DNA of 64,000 nt from Isosphaeraceae bacterium (GCA_025356435.1 JANXSY010000160.1:1-64000); one strand, 5' to 3'; counted from the stretch's first letter, positions 13,292 through 24,272 are shown. Notes: a model not told the origin generated them from the letters alone. Program-made: numbers and translations.

Positions 13292-13921
13292 ATGCGAAAG
13301 TATATCGTCGAATTCGTCGGGACTTTCTTCTTTGTCTTCACGATCGGAATGGCCGTCCTCAAGCCGAACTCGGCCGGAGACTTCGCGCCGTTGGCTATCG
13401 GTGCGGCCCTGATGGTGATGATCTACGCGGGCGGCCACATTTCCGGTGGCCACTACAACCCCGCCGTAACCCTCGGCGTTTTCCTTCGGGGCCGGTGCCC
13501 AATCGGAGATGTGCCATTCTATATGATCGCGCAGGTCCTCGGTGCGATCCTAGCGGCGATCCTGGTGCCGATCGCTAAGGGGTCGAGCACAGTCGATCCG
13601 AAAGCACTAACGCTCCTGCCAACCTTACTCGCCGAGTTCTTATTCACCTTCGCGCTCGTATGGGTGGTGCTTAACGTTGCGACTTCGAAAGCCACCCAAA
13701 ACAACTCGTATTACGGCCTCGCGATCGGCTTCACGGTAATGGTTGGTGCGTTCGCGGTGGGGGCGGTCAGTGGAGGAGCGTTCAATCCTGCCGTCGTGAT
13801 CGGAATCAGTGTGATGCGACTCGCTGCCTGGCAAAACATCTGGATCTACTTCCTCGCCCAGTTCGGCGCGGCAGTAGCGGCGTCCTTTCTCTTTAAGTTC
13901 ACGAACCCCGACGACCGTTGA
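13292..13921 (+). CDS. MIP/aquaporin family channel
   Basis: Two NPA motifs: HYNPAVTLG and AFNPAVVIG; about 210 aa, multi-TM. Confidence 0.92.
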   Translation: MRKYIVEFVGTFFFVFTIGMAVLKPNSAGDFAPLAIGAALMVMIYAGGHISGGHYNPAVTLGVFLRGRCPIGDVPFYMIAQVLGAILAAILVPIAKGSSTVDPKALTLLPTLLAEFLFTFALVWVVLNVATSKATQNNSYYGLAIGFTVMVGAFAVGAVSGGAFNPAVVIGISVMRLAAWQNIWIYFLAQFGAAVAASFLFKFTNPDDR

Positions 13922-13931
13922 GCCTTCGGGT

Positions 13932-14762
13932 TCAACTCGTGGCCTGCGTCAGTGCGTCTCGAAGCGTCTCGATGCTGCGTCGGGAGGTCTCAACAGCCCC
14001 CGGCGCGTAGTCGAACACTTCGACCGAGATCCAGCGATCGTAGCCCGACTCGACGAGCGCCTTGAGGATCGGCACGAAATCGACGTCGCCCATGCCCGGT
14101 CCCTGGCGGTTGGGGTCCTGGGCGTGGAAATGGCCGGCCTTGGCGGCATGACGGCGGATCAGCTCAGGGACGGTGGTCCCGACCTCGCCGCTCTGCGCCT
14201 TCACGTCCATGTGGAGGACGAAATTCGGATGATTGATCCGCGCGATCATCGCGTTGGCCTGCTCGCAGGTGTTGAGAAAGTCGGTCTCAGCCGGCGCGAG
14301 CGGTTCGAGGCAGAACGTGACGCCGAACTCGGCCACCTTGGGGATGATCCGGGCGAACACGTCTTCGGCATAGCTCGTCGCCTGGTCGTGCGTCACGCCT
14401 GGCAAGAGGTTCCGCTGCTTCGGACTGCCGAAGACCATCAATGAGCCGCCGAGATCTCGCGTCAACTCAGCCAGGCCAATGAGGTAGTCGCCGGTCCGGC
14501 GACGGGTCGCGGCGTCGGGGCTTGTCAGGTAATACCCTTCGGTCTGCGCGAGCAGCCAGTGCGTCCCAATCGTTTCGAGGCCGGAGTCAGCGATGATCTC
14601 TCTGATGGTCGCCCTGCGCGAGGCCGAGAGGTGGTCGATCGAGTCGGCGAGCGTGAACGGGGCGATCTCGATCCCTTCGTAGCCGAGTCCCTTGAGGGTC
14701 GAGCAGACCTCGACGAGTTCCGTCCCTTCGAACAATTCGTTGCACATCCCGAAGCGGATCAT
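13932..14762 (-). CDS. Sugar phosphate isomerase/epimerase (xylose isomerase-like TIM barrel)
   Basis: MIRFGMCNELFEGTELVEVCSTLKGLGYEGIEIAPF...; GHFHAQDPNRQGPGMGDVDFVPILKAL. Confidence 0.85.
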   Translation of the reverse strand: MIRFGMCNELFEGTELVEVCSTLKGLGYEGIEIAPFTLADSIDHLSASRRATIREIIADSGLETIGTHWLLAQTEGYYLTSPDAATRRRTGDYLIGLAELTRDLGGSLMVFGSPKQRNLLPGVTHDQATSYAEDVFARIIPKVAEFGVTFCLEPLAPAETDFLNTCEQANAMIARINHPNFVLHMDVKAQSGEVGTTVPELIRRHAAKAGHFHAQDPNRQGPGMGDVDFVPILKALVESGYDRWISVEVFDYAPGAVETSRRSIETLRDALTQATS

Positions 14763-14848
14763 CGCGGGTTCCTTAAGAGAGGAGAGTTCATTCGGTCCAG
14801 CGTTTCCAATGAGATTGTCAAGCCAAGTCTCGCGCGACACAATAGCGA

Positions 14849-15295
14849 GTGGCGCGGACCATCGCAACGACTCGGAGCGGCTTGATCCAGCCGACCACTC
14901 CTCGGGATTTCTTGAAGGTGTCGCTTCAACGACTTGATGCGGCCGAGAAGATCATGAGCATCCTGCTCCTCAACCTTGAAGCCCAGTATGTCGGCGGTTA
15001 TTCGGTCGAATGCTCTCTCAAGGCACTCGTTCTGGAAAAGACGACCGATGCTGATCGTCCGAAGATTCTTGAACGAATTACAAGCGGATCTACATACCAC
15101 AAACATGAACCATTACTCGAAAAATTGAGAGAACGTGGCGTCTTTCTGACCCTGGAACTTGCCAAAAAAATGCGTCGTTTCGACTGGACGACGAACTTGC
15201 GGTATGAAATCGGGCGAAGGGATACGGGCGAGACCAATGCCTTGCTTCGCACCGCGAGAACGATCTACGAGTGGGTTGAAGGACAGATATCATGA
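14849..15295 (+). CDS. HEPN-like domain protein (GTG start)
   Basis: LQRLDAAEKIMSILLLNLEAQYVGGYSVECSLKALVLEK resembles HEPN helices; stop overlaps the next ATG (ATGA). Confidence 0.6.
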   Translation: MARTIATTRSGLIQPTTPRDFLKVSLQRLDAAEKIMSILLLNLEAQYVGGYSVECSLKALVLEKTTDADRPKILERITSGSTYHKHEPLLEKLRERGVFLTLELAKKMRRFDWTTNLRYEIGRRDTGETNALLRTARTIYEWVEGQIS

Positions 15296-15630
15296 CCAAC
15301 GCCACACCCGCTTGGCACGCCAATCGTACCGAAGAGACCCGTATGGTCGAAGCGGTGTTGAGCAAGGGAGTCTTCGACAAGGTCGACGCCTACCGCTATA
15401 ACTCCGCCTCGATCCGGATTCGAGTGATCGATCGGCGTTTCGAGGGAATGTCGCGTGAGAGGAAAGATGCGATGGTCGAGGAATATCTCGACAGGCTCCC
15501 ACCAGAGACGCATAGCGATATTGTGACGCTTTTCACGTTCGCGCCCTCGGAACTCGACCGGACACCGACATCGTTCAGAGAATTCATGCTCAGCACCGAA
15601 TTCGACAATCCAAGTCCCAGTCTGCTTTGA
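15292..15630 (+). CDS. Small conserved hypothetical, coupled to upstream HEPN-like gene
   Basis: 112-aa ORF overlapping upstream stop by 4 nt; 'SASIRIRVIDRRFEGMSRERKDAMVEEYLDRLP' is weakly BolA-like. Confidence 0.6.
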   Translation: MTNATPAWHANRTEETRMVEAVLSKGVFDKVDAYRYNSASIRIRVIDRRFEGMSRERKDAMVEEYLDRLPPETHSDIVTLFTFAPSELDRTPTSFREFMLSTEFDNPSPSLL

Positions 15631-15648
15631 TTGCCCCATAAGAGGCCC

Positions 15649-16089
15649 TCATGGGTTCAAGAGCTGACCGACGCCTTGGGCATCCATTCCCGTCTTGAGG
15701 GCGATGACGAGGATCGCGGCGTTGAGGACGATCGTGCCAACGGCCATCAACCAGACGACTGGCCTGCCCCACGGGGTCCGGCCGAAGGCGATGGCCGTCG
15801 CGACTGAGGCGAGGCACCCGACGAAGATCACCGGGAATCTCAAGTGGCAGAACCAGGCCAGCCGCCAGACAAGGTGTGGCCAGCCGTTGAGCAATGCCCC
15901 CTGCTCGAAGCCGCCCGGGAGGATATTCGCCCAGAGTTGGGGCACGAGCCGCACGAGGAGTTGATAGCCGAGGACCAGGCCGGCCGCGAAGACGAACGGG
16001 GCCGTCGAGAAGCCTCGCCGCCGCTTCCGGCCCGAGCGGTCGAGGGCCTGCTCCATCCGGTCGAGAGCCTGCTGCGCTTTGTCTTTCAT
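15649..16089 (-). CDS. Small membrane protein
   Basis: 146 aa with about 3 hydrophobic segments; start overlaps folD stop (ATGA). Confidence 0.65.
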   Translation of the reverse strand: MKDKAQQALDRMEQALDRSGRKRRRGFSTAPFVFAAGLVLGYQLLVRLVPQLWANILPGGFEQGALLNGWPHLVWRLAWFCHLRFPVIFVGCLASVATAIAFGRTPWGRPVVWLMAVGTIVLNAAILVIALKTGMDAQGVGQLLNP

Positions 16090-16952
16090 GCGAGTGTTAT
16101 CTTAAAAGCGTCAAGCGTGTTGCGTAAGAGCATGGCGATCGTCATCGGACCGACGCCGCCCGGCACCGGCGAGAGCATCGACGCGACCTCGACCGCTTCG
16201 GGTTGATGAACGTCGCCGCAGAGAGTGCCGTCAACGCGTCGGTGGATGCCGACGTCGATCACCACCGCGCCCGGCTTGATCCAGTCGCCCCTCACGGCTT
16301 CCGGCCGGCCCATCGCGGCGATAAGGATGTCGGCCTCTCGGGCGATTGCGGCGGTGTCTCGCGTGGCCGTGTGGCAGACGGTGACGGTCGCATCGCCGCC
16401 CGGGCCTTTCTGGAGGAGCAACAGGGCCATCGACTTGCCGACGATCTGCGAACGGCCGAGCACGACCGCCCTCGCCCCTTTAGTCTCGACACCCGACCGG
16501 ATCAGGATCTCGCGGATTCCGAGCGGCGTGCAAGGGACGAATCGGGGCGTGCCGATCGTCAGCAGGCCGGCGTTTTCGGGGTGAAACCCATCGACGTCTT
16601 TCAGCGGATCGATCCGCTCGATCACCGCCCGGTCGTCGATCTGGCGGGGGAGTGGGAGCTGGACGAGGATGCCATTCACGGACGGGTCGGCATTGAGGCG
16701 ATCCAGCGTCTGGAGCAACTCCGCCTGACTCGTCTCGGCCGGGAGCCGAAGGACTTCGCCGCTGAAGCCAACTTCGTCGCTGGCCTTACGCTTGTTGCGG
16801 ACATAGACCCCGCTCGCGGGATCGTCGCCAACGAGGACAACCACGAGTCCCGGCACCCGTCCGTGCTCGGACTTGAGCCGAGCCACTTCAGCCGCCACGT
16901 CCTTGCGGACTTGCTGTGCCAGCGCCTTTCCGTCGATGATCCGACAAGCCAC
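16086..16952 (-). CDS. folD: Methylenetetrahydrofolate dehydrogenase/cyclohydrolase
   Basis: [86 protein letters not shown]. Start at GTG 16952 is inferred; ORF extends to 17069. Confidence 0.95.
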   Translation of the reverse strand: MACRIIDGKALAQQVRKDVAAEVARLKSEHGRVPGLVVVLVGDDPASGVYVRNKRKASDEVGFSGEVLRLPAETSQAELLQTLDRLNADPSVNGILVQLPLPRQIDDRAVIERIDPLKDVDGFHPENAGLLTIGTPRFVPCTPLGIREILIRSGVETKGARAVVLGRSQIVGKSMALLLLQKGPGGDATVTVCHTATRDTAAIAREADILIAAMGRPEAVRGDWIKPGAVVIDVGIHRRVDGTLCGDVHQPEAVEVASMLSPVPGGVGPMTIAMLLRNTLDAFKITLA

Positions 16953-17061
16953 GCGGGAGACCTCGTTAGAGAAGAGGGGCGAGACCGCCCGAAAATCGGC
17001 CCTCTGGCCGAGCGAACTATCATAACGTGTCGGGTGTCGGCTTGTCGTCGACGCTGAGATA

Positions 17062-18561
17062 TTGATCATACTAGCCCATCACCCCAGGATCGAGACGCTG
17101 ACCTTGCAACCGAAGACGTCCCTTTACATCCAGGAAGACGAAGGGACCGAGGGGGATATCCTCCTCACTCCGGCCGAACGCGAGGCCGTGCCCATTTCCC
17201 TGCCCGAGACCACGCTGGGGATCGTCGGCCGGGTGCTCGGGCTCTCGGTGCCGGTCGTCGTCGAGCAGTCTTTGCTCTACCTGGTTGGGCTGTCTGACAC
17301 CCTGCTTGCTGGGCGTTATCTCTCGGAAGACTTTCTCGCTGGAGTGACGGTTTCGAGTTATCTGCTCTGGGTGGTCGGCAGCCTGCTGACGATCGTCTCG
17401 GTCGGTGCGACGGCGCTCGTCGCAAGGCTCACGGGCTCGGGAGATCGGGCCTCGGCCGCGAGGATCGCCCAGCAGGCGATGGGCCTGGCCTTCCTGCTCG
17501 GCACAGTCATCATGATTGCGGGCGGGATCTCGGCCCCGTGGATCGTCCGAGCGATGAACCTCTCGGGCGTCTCGGCCGACGCCGCCGCGCTCTTCTTGCG
17601 GATCGTCCTGATCGTCACCCCCCTGCTCGCCTGCTCGGCGGCCGGGATCGCCTGCCTGCGAGGCGTGGGCGACACCCGAACCGGCATGTGGGTGATGATC
17701 CTGGTCAATCTGATCAACATCACGCTGAGCTGGGGCCTTGTGCGAGGGTTCGGGCCGTTGCCCCGACTCGGTTTCGCCGGGATCGCGGCGGGCACGGCCT
17801 GCGCAGAGGGGATCGGCGGGCTGGTCGTGCTCGCGATCCTGGCGCGAGGGCGGTCGGGCCTGAGACTGTCATGGGCGGGTCTGGCACCTCGACGGGCGGA
17901 GATCGGCCGGATCTTGCGAATCAGCCTGCCAGCGGCGGGCGAGAGCCTGACGAACAGCGGCTGCCAGCTCTGGTTCCTCGGCCTCATCAACCGGCTCGGG
18001 CCGACCGCGACCGCCGCGCACGGGGTAGCGATCCGTTGCGAAGCCCTGGCCTTCCTCACCGTGTCGGCCTTCGCCGTCGCCGCGAGCACACTCACCGGTC
18101 AATATCTGGGGGCGGGCCGTCCCGACCTCGCCAAACGAGCGGCGAGGGCTTCGTGGGGGATCGCGATGGTCGGGCTGTCGGCGATCGGGATCTTGCTCTA
18201 TGCCCAGGCCGAGTGGTTCTTTGACCTCTTCCTCGGCGGCAACAAGCCCGGGGTGATGGCCGAGGGTGTGCCGGTGCTGCGGATCGTGGCGTTCGCGATG
18301 CCGGCCCTGGCGACGATCAACGTCTTGAACGGAGCGCTCCGAGGCGCGGGGGATACCCGATGGCCGTGGGCGATCGTGCTCGTGGGCTACCTCGGGGTCC
18401 GGATGCCGTTGACCTACTGGCTCATCTCGCCGACAACCGCGCACGGCCTGGGATGGGGCCTGCGCGGGGCCTGGTTCGCGATGCTTTTCGATCTCTGCAC
18501 GCGTGGGGCACTCGTCGCCGTCCGCTTCCGTCAAGGGGGCTGGATCAAGGTCAAAGTCTGA
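17062..18561 (+). CDS. MATE family efflux transporter
   Basis: About 12 TM, internally repeated MATE architecture ([22 protein letters not shown]..., [25 protein letters not shown]). Confidence 0.9.
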   Translation: MIILAHHPRIETLTLQPKTSLYIQEDEGTEGDILLTPAEREAVPISLPETTLGIVGRVLGLSVPVVVEQSLLYLVGLSDTLLAGRYLSEDFLAGVTVSSYLLWVVGSLLTIVSVGATALVARLTGSGDRASAARIAQQAMGLAFLLGTVIMIAGGISAPWIVRAMNLSGVSADAAALFLRIVLIVTPLLACSAAGIACLRGVGDTRTGMWVMILVNLINITLSWGLVRGFGPLPRLGFAGIAAGTACAEGIGGLVVLAILARGRSGLRLSWAGLAPRRAEIGRILRISLPAAGESLTNSGCQLWFLGLINRLGPTATAAHGVAIRCEALAFLTVSAFAVAASTLTGQYLGAGRPDLAKRAARASWGIAMVGLSAIGILLYAQAEWFFDLFLGGNKPGVMAEGVPVLRIVAFAMPALATINVLNGALRGAGDTRWPWAIVLVGYLGVRMPLTYWLISPTTAHGLGWGLRGAWFAMLFDLCTRGALVAVRFRQGGWIKVKV

Positions 18562-18569
18562 GCGCAGGC

Positions 18570-18935
18570 TCAGGTCATTGAGACCGACGAGAGAGCCGCA
18601 GCGCGATCGCGGTCGATGGCGAAAAGGCGATCGAGATTCGAGGTGCGAAACACAGCCTGGATGGTCGGCGAAAGTTCGCAGAGGCGCAAACGTCCACCCG
18701 TAGAATCGATCCGCCGCTGGAGCAAGATGAGCTTGCCAAGGAGCGAGCTGGAGATCATGTCGACCCCAGAGAAGTCGAGCACGACATGGAGGGGCTTGCC
18801 GTCATTTGGCAGCGCCGCGCCGATCTGCTCTCCGACCTCGCGGACAGTGCGCTCGTCGAAAACCATCCGGTCTTTGAATCGGACAACACGCGCGAAATCG
18901 CTCTCGGCGACCTCAATTCGAGGAGTGACGGGCAT
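18570..18935 (-). CDS. STAS-domain (anti-sigma factor antagonist-like) protein
   Basis: LHVVLDFSGVDMISSSLLGKLILLQRRIDSTGGRLRLCELSPTIQAVFRTSNLDRLFAID. Confidence 0.8.
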   Translation of the reverse strand: MPVTPRIEVAESDFARVVRFKDRMVFDERTVREVGEQIGAALPNDGKPLHVVLDFSGVDMISSSLLGKLILLQRRIDSTGGRLRLCELSPTIQAVFRTSNLDRLFAIDRDRAAALSSVSMT

Positions 18936-19067
18936 CGGCTTGACCTCGCTGATTGTCAGGGCGCGACGCGGCCGAGGGCCGCTGGGAGCGGTAGGGAAAG
19001 ACAATTGTCCGGTCACGGATGATATCGCAATCGCGCGAGAAATGCGACGCCTCGACCGCGTCCTCGT

Positions 19068-19535
19068 TCAATCTTCACGAGGCTTGCGCCGGAGCCTCGA
19101 TGGCGCGGCTGGGCGAGCGGCGAGCTTGGGGATCGCGAGGGTCGACACGTTGGAGTCGGACCCCGAGGCGTTTGCGGCCGGCTCGGCGAGGACAATCAGG
19201 GCGGTGGCGCGGTCGGTCGCAAAGGTGTAGAGGCTGTCGAGACGGCTGACGCGGAAGACCTCAAAAACAGTCAGGTCGACGTTGCAGAAGACCATCCGCC
19301 CCCCCTTGGCACGCGCCACGCGTTGGAGGGCGACGAAGCCTCCGAGGGCCGCCGATCCGGCGAAACCGACACCCAGCAGGTCGATCACCAGATCGGCTCG
19401 ACCACCTCGGGCGAGATGCTCTTCGAACTGCTTGCGGAGGACCTGCACCGGCGCGGGATCGAGCCGGAGGCAATCCCAGAACTCCGCGACGAAGACGCCG
19501 TTTTCCTGGCCGACCTGTACCGAGGGATTGAGCAT
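19068..19535 (-). CDS. STAS-domain protein
   Basis: ADLVIDLLGVGFAGSAALGGFVALQRVARAKGGRMVFCNVDLTVFEVFRVSRLDSLYTFATD. Confidence 0.75.
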   Translation of the reverse strand: MLNPSVQVGQENGVFVAEFWDCLRLDPAPVQVLRKQFEEHLARGGRADLVIDLLGVGFAGSAALGGFVALQRVARAKGGRMVFCNVDLTVFEVFRVSRLDSLYTFATDRATALIVLAEPAANASGSDSNVSTLAIPKLAARPAAPSRLRRKPRED

Positions 19536-20158
19536 GAGCAGAAATGTCCGGAGAGACGGGGATGGCCGAGCAAGACCATCGATCGGGGGCCAGGACAAGA
19601 TTTCGCCCGAGACGACGGGCGGGACAGGATCGGTCACGACCGGTGTACGCTTTCGTCAGCGCTCGGGCTCGACCTGATTCGCGGAACTATAGGCTCGAAA
19701 CCCGCCGTCGACTAGGGCCTCAAAAAAAGCCACGCATGGATTGTGTCCTTTCATCGAGATTTGGATAGAGACAGGACGATGGCAACGTCGGAAACCGAGT
19801 TCGAGCACGCGATGGGTTAGACCGACAACGAGGGTGCCACCCAACACCAAGCGCCTTCGAACGCGGATACCGGCACTCGGGCCGTATGGTATGATCATCT
19901 CAGCTCCATCCGGTCTGCCGTCAGAGGGCCTCCACGCCCGACCGATAGACGACGGCTCGGCCCACGGCCGGTACGGCCCTGCGAGAACGCATCCAGACGA
20001 CCACCACGAGGGAACGTGCCAAGCGTCGGGCGATCGTTCGGTATCCGTCGACGAACTGCGAGGCAAGCCTTCCCCCTTTTCCAGCCTGCGCTCGACCCGA
20101 CACGTCGAGGGGGGGGCCAGGGGTTAGGGCGGCCTCCCCAGAAAAGGGATTGTCTCCA

Positions 20159-21157
20159 ATGCGTCCTCTCCTCAACGTCCTCATCGCCGTTGCCGCCTGC
20201 TCGGTTGGCCCAGGTGCCGCGCGGGGGCAAGACTGGATCAAGTCGGTCTTCCCGGATCGCGAACACGACTTCGGGACCGTCGCTCGCGGGTCGAAGATTC
20301 ACCACAGCTTCAAGCTGGTGAACACGACGAATGCCGAGATCCATATCGCCACGTATCAGACCAAGTGCGGCTGCACCGAGGTCCGCCTCGGGGCCACGAC
20401 GATTCCCGCAGGCACACAGACAGTGATCGAGGCGGTCATCGATACGACCAAGTTCCAAGGCCCAAAAGCGTCGGGACTGACCCTCATCATCGATCGGCCG
20501 CAGTACACGCAGGTTGATCTCAACCTCAAATGCTTCATCCGCGCTGACCTCACCCTCAACCCCGGCCAGGCCGACTTCGGGTCGGTCAACCGGACCGCAA
20601 AGCCGGCGGTCGAGCTAGCCCTCTCCTACGCGGGCGGGCAGGCCGACTGGGCCATCACCAAGATGCAGACCACCAGCCAGCACGTCACCGCGAGGCTCAC
20701 CGAACTCGGCCGGTCTCCCGGCGGGGCCGTGAATTATACGCTCACCGCCACCCTCAACCCCTCCGCACCGGTCGGCTTCTTCAAGGATGAGATCACCCTC
20801 TTTACCAATGACGCCTCCAGCCCGACGATCCCGGTTTCCGTCACGGCGATCATCCAGTCGAACGTCATGGTCAGCCCTTCGGTCCTGACTCTGGGTGCCG
20901 TTCGGCCCGGCGAAGAGGTCAAGAAGACGATCCTGGTCCGTTCGAGTCAGCCGTTCAAGCTGATCGGCGTCAAGTCGAGCCGAGGCGAGCTGACCACACC
21001 CGCTCCCGGCGATCAGCCCAAGGTCCTCCACCCGGTCGCGATCACCTTCAAGGCCCCCGCCGAGCCCGGACCATTTCATGCGGTGATCGAGGTCGAGTCG
21101 GACGTGAAGGATGAGCCGCCCACGAAAATCAACGCCTTCGCGACCGTCGTGCCCTGA
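20159..21157 (+). CDS. DUF1573 domain secreted protein
   Basis: Signal peptide; REHDFGTVARGSKIHHSFKLVNTTNAEIHIATYQTKCGCTEV. Confidence 0.88.
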   Translation: MRPLLNVLIAVAACSVGPGAARGQDWIKSVFPDREHDFGTVARGSKIHHSFKLVNTTNAEIHIATYQTKCGCTEVRLGATTIPAGTQTVIEAVIDTTKFQGPKASGLTLIIDRPQYTQVDLNLKCFIRADLTLNPGQADFGSVNRTAKPAVELALSYAGGQADWAITKMQTTSQHVTARLTELGRSPGGAVNYTLTATLNPSAPVGFFKDEITLFTNDASSPTIPVSVTAIIQSNVMVSPSVLTLGAVRPGEEVKKTILVRSSQPFKLIGVKSSRGELTTPAPGDQPKVLHPVAITFKAPAEPGPFHAVIEVESDVKDEPPTKINAFATVVP

Positions 21158-21182
21158 GCGATCATGCCCCTAAAAACGAGCA

Positions 21183-21216
21183 AGCCCCCGCGTCGACTCG
21201 ACGGCGGGGGCTTTTT
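21183..21216 (+). terminator. Rho-independent terminator after DUF1573 gene
   Basis: agcccccgc-gtcgactcgac-ggcgggggct followed by tttttctgttt. Confidence 0.88.
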
Positions 21217-21245
21217 CTGTTTGGAGAGGTCTGACGCGTTACCGA

Positions 21246-21476
21246 TCAACGACGCGGGCAGTTACCGGTCGCGCAGGCCGAGCCGACGGAATAGTAAGAC
21301 TGATACGCAACCCGTGCGGCAGGAGCCGCAGACACCGACTGGGCGGCCGGAGCGACGGGGGCCGTCGCATAGGTGGCGACGCGCTGGACGCAATGGCCAC
21401 GGGTGGCGCACGCGGTCTTGCCGCCGAAGAGTCCGCCGGACGCCGACATGGCGGTGAGGAGAATCAGTCCCTGCAT
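21246..21476 (-). CDS. Small secreted Cys/Ala-rich peptide (76 aa)
   Basis: MQGLILLTAMSASGGLFGGKTACATRGHCVQRVATYATAPVAPAAQSVSAAPAARVAYQSYYSVGSACATGNCPRR. Confidence 0.5.
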   Translation of the reverse strand: MQGLILLTAMSASGGLFGGKTACATRGHCVQRVATYATAPVAPAAQSVSAAPAARVAYQSYYSVGSACATGNCPRR

Positions 21477-21779
21477 GGGTCGAAACCCTTTCTTCAATCC
21501 TGGAGGTGCCGAACAAGGTGTGAAAGCGGGTCGGCACGCATTTCGGGAGTAAAGTCCCGCCGATCGAAATCGGGGAGCGTGACATCCGACTCGCTCAGAT
21601 TCGAGACGCGCATCGTCGTCTCCTCGCAACTCCGTCCATCCCAGTCACGGATTGCCGCCCGGCCGCTGACCCTCCCCGAAACGAATAGGGTCCGACGCGG
21701 CCAAGACTTTCATTGTACAAAAACAAAAACAATCCCGTCTACACAATAATCGCAAATGTTTTGGGGATCGTTTCGAGGA

Positions 21780-22454
21780 TCAATCGAGCGGTCCTGCCGC
21801 TGCTTCGACCCGGCGCGTCAGGTCTCCCGCGAGCCTGCGGACTGATGTCTTGGGATGACCGGAGCGGACGTAGTATCCGATGACGTCGAGCCCTCCGCCG
21901 TGGGAGGCTCCCGCGATGGCAGCTACTTGTCCCCCTTCGGGACGGAGAATCTCGGCTTCGACAGACGCCCCGCCGTTGCTGATCGGCCCGAAGACGATTG
22001 ACGCCAAGACGTTCGTGATTGTGCGCGCCGATGACACATCCGTCACCGCCGCATGAACGCGAGCCGTCCGAGGCCCCGGCGTCTCGACGATCGGGCGGAT
22101 CGGTCCCAGGCGCTCGCGAAGGCTGACTTCAAGCGCCTTGGTGACTCGTTCTCGGCGCGTCTTGTCCTTGCCGAGCCAGTCGTCCTCCGGGCACAACCAG
22201 GCGACCGGCTCGATATAGAACGAGTCGACCCCGACGAGTTCGGCTGGGGTTGGTTCGCGGACGTTGACCCGGTGATAGCCGAGACCCCAGTTCAACCGCG
22301 CGCCGCTCGATTCGAGATGCGAATAGTCGGAGAGGTAGCCGGTCTGCGTCGGCTTGACCGAGGCGCAGCCGGTCGACATGCACGCGAAGATCAACAGCCA
22401 AAGTACCGGCCCGAGTCGGGATGACGGGCGTGAATCGCTCGTTCTCGTGCTCAT
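21780..22454 (-). CDS. Lipoprotein, DUF3313-like
   Basis: Lipobox LLIFACMSTGCAS; GYLSDYSHLESSGARLNWGLGYHRVNVREPTPAELVGVDSFYIEPV. Confidence 0.75.
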   Translation of the reverse strand: MSTRTSDSRPSSRLGPVLWLLIFACMSTGCASVKPTQTGYLSDYSHLESSGARLNWGLGYHRVNVREPTPAELVGVDSFYIEPVAWLCPEDDWLGKDKTRRERVTKALEVSLRERLGPIRPIVETPGPRTARVHAAVTDVSSARTITNVLASIVFGPISNGGASVEAEILRPEGGQVAAIAGASHGGGLDVIGYYVRSGHPKTSVRRLAGDLTRRVEAAAGPLD

Positions 22455-22727
22455 CCTGAGCCCTTACCCTCCGTGTAAATCCCCCGACGGCCCGGGCAGT
22501 CCAACCCACCGTCTCTCTCCCACCTATCGTCCGATCGAGTTCCGGTTGTGCAGCTTTTCTGGATGGAATCGATTTTTCGGGCCGTCTCGCCCAAATAATC
22601 CCGCGAGCGACTTACCGGGCAGACGGTGGCGTCAACCCGGGTCAGCCGTTAGATTCGACGCACTCGCGAGGAGCCACCCGCCTCGCCTCCCCCGTCCCGC
22701 ACCCAGTCCCTCACGGGAGCCTCCGCG

Positions 22728-24020
22728 ATGAGCCTCGGCCTTCGGATCAAGTTGTCGGTCATGATGTTCCTCCAATATTTCGTCTGGGGGATCTGGATGC
22801 CCGTCCTCGCCCAGCAGCTCGGCGAGAATGGGGTAAAAATCCCCGTCCACCTGACCGGCTGGATCTTCGCGGTCGGCGGTTACGGATCGATCCTCGGCCC
22901 GTTTATCATCGCCCAGCTTGCCGACCGCTACTTCTCGACCGAGAAGGTGATGGCCTTCTGCCACCTGATCGGGGGGTTGCTGCTGATCGCCACGGCCTAT
23001 TGCACGACGTTTTGGCCGATCTTTATCCTCCTCTTCCTCTACAGCACGCTCTACATGCCCACGATGGGCCTATCGAACTCGATCACCTTCCGCAGCCTGG
23101 GCGAGGCCAACCAGAACTCCTTCCCGAACATCCGGCTCTGGGGAACGATCGGCTGGATCGCGGCGGGGCTGTTCTTCGCGTTCTATCTCGAACGGGCCGG
23201 CCAGATCGAAGCGCTGAAGCCCCTCTTTGACGCCATCGGCCAGCCGGCCTTCCGCGATTGTCTCCGCGTCGCGGGAGTCGTCTCGATGATCTACGGCCTC
23301 TTCTGCTTCGCCCTGCCGCACACCCCGCCCGTCCCCGCCGCGGCCAACGCGCCGATCGCGAAGAAGTCGGCGATGCTTGAGAGCCTCTCGCTGATGAAGT
23401 TCCGCTCGTTCGCGGTGCTCGTGCTGGTCGCGGGGCTGATCGGGGTCGTCCTGGCGTATTACTTCGCCTGCGAGAATCCGTTCCTCGTCTCAGTCGGCGT
23501 ACCCGTCAAGCAGGCTGGGGCGTATATGACGATCGGCCAGATCGCCGAGGTAGTCGTCATGGTGCTCGTACCGTTCACGGTCGCTCGGCTCGGGGTCAAG
23601 ACGACGATGCTGATCGGCGCGGGGATGTGGGCGTTGCGGTTCGTCCTGTCGATGATCGGCCAGCCGCAATGGCTGATGGTGAGTTCCATCGCCTTGCACG
23701 GCTTCTGCTTTGGCTTCTTCTTCGTCGTCGCCCAGATGTACGTCGATCGCGCGGCAAGTGGCGACATCAAAGCGTCGGCGCAGAACCTTTTGATCTTCAT
23801 CATCTACGGCCTGGGCAGCATCGCCGGCAGCGTCCTCTCGGGCTACCTCCGCTCGACGTTCACTCAGACCGTCGATGGCGTCGCCAAGACCGACTGGACG
23901 ATGGTCTGGGCCGGACCGCTCGTCCTCACCGTCGTCGCGATGGCGCTCTTCGCCCTCTTCTTCAAGGAGGAGGAATTGCGGAAGCCGAACGTCGTCTCCC
24001 AGGGTGAACTCGTCGCCTGA
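22728..24020 (+). CDS. MFS transporter, nucleoside:H+ symporter-like
   Basis: MSLGLRIKLSVMMFLQYFVWGIWMPVLAQQL...; 12-TM; ITFRSLGEANQNSFPNIRLWGTIGWI. Confidence 0.88.
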   Translation: MSLGLRIKLSVMMFLQYFVWGIWMPVLAQQLGENGVKIPVHLTGWIFAVGGYGSILGPFIIAQLADRYFSTEKVMAFCHLIGGLLLIATAYCTTFWPIFILLFLYSTLYMPTMGLSNSITFRSLGEANQNSFPNIRLWGTIGWIAAGLFFAFYLERAGQIEALKPLFDAIGQPAFRDCLRVAGVVSMIYGLFCFALPHTPPVPAAANAPIAKKSAMLESLSLMKFRSFAVLVLVAGLIGVVLAYYFACENPFLVSVGVPVKQAGAYMTIGQIAEVVVMVLVPFTVARLGVKTTMLIGAGMWALRFVLSMIGQPQWLMVSSIALHGFCFGFFFVVAQMYVDRAASGDIKASAQNLLIFIIYGLGSIAGSVLSGYLRSTFTQTVDGVAKTDWTMVWAGPLVLTVVAMALFALFFKEEELRKPNVVSQGELVA

Positions 24021-24272
24021 TCCGCAAGTCGTCACGGGGGAGCCATGCCCGACCTCCACCTCGCCGCCGGTCTGCGGCGGGTGGATCAGGCCGGCGGGCG
24101 GGGTCGCCGACCGGCTCCGGCTCCAAGGGGGCGGGCCTCTCGATCGTGTTCGTCACGCTTGACTGGACAAGCCGCACTATCGGGCGGCGATCCGGGCATT
24201 GCTGCTGGCCTGAGCGGGGTTCTTTCTCTAGGATTATAGGAGCAGACCCCGCAATCCCGGTCCGGTGGCTCG

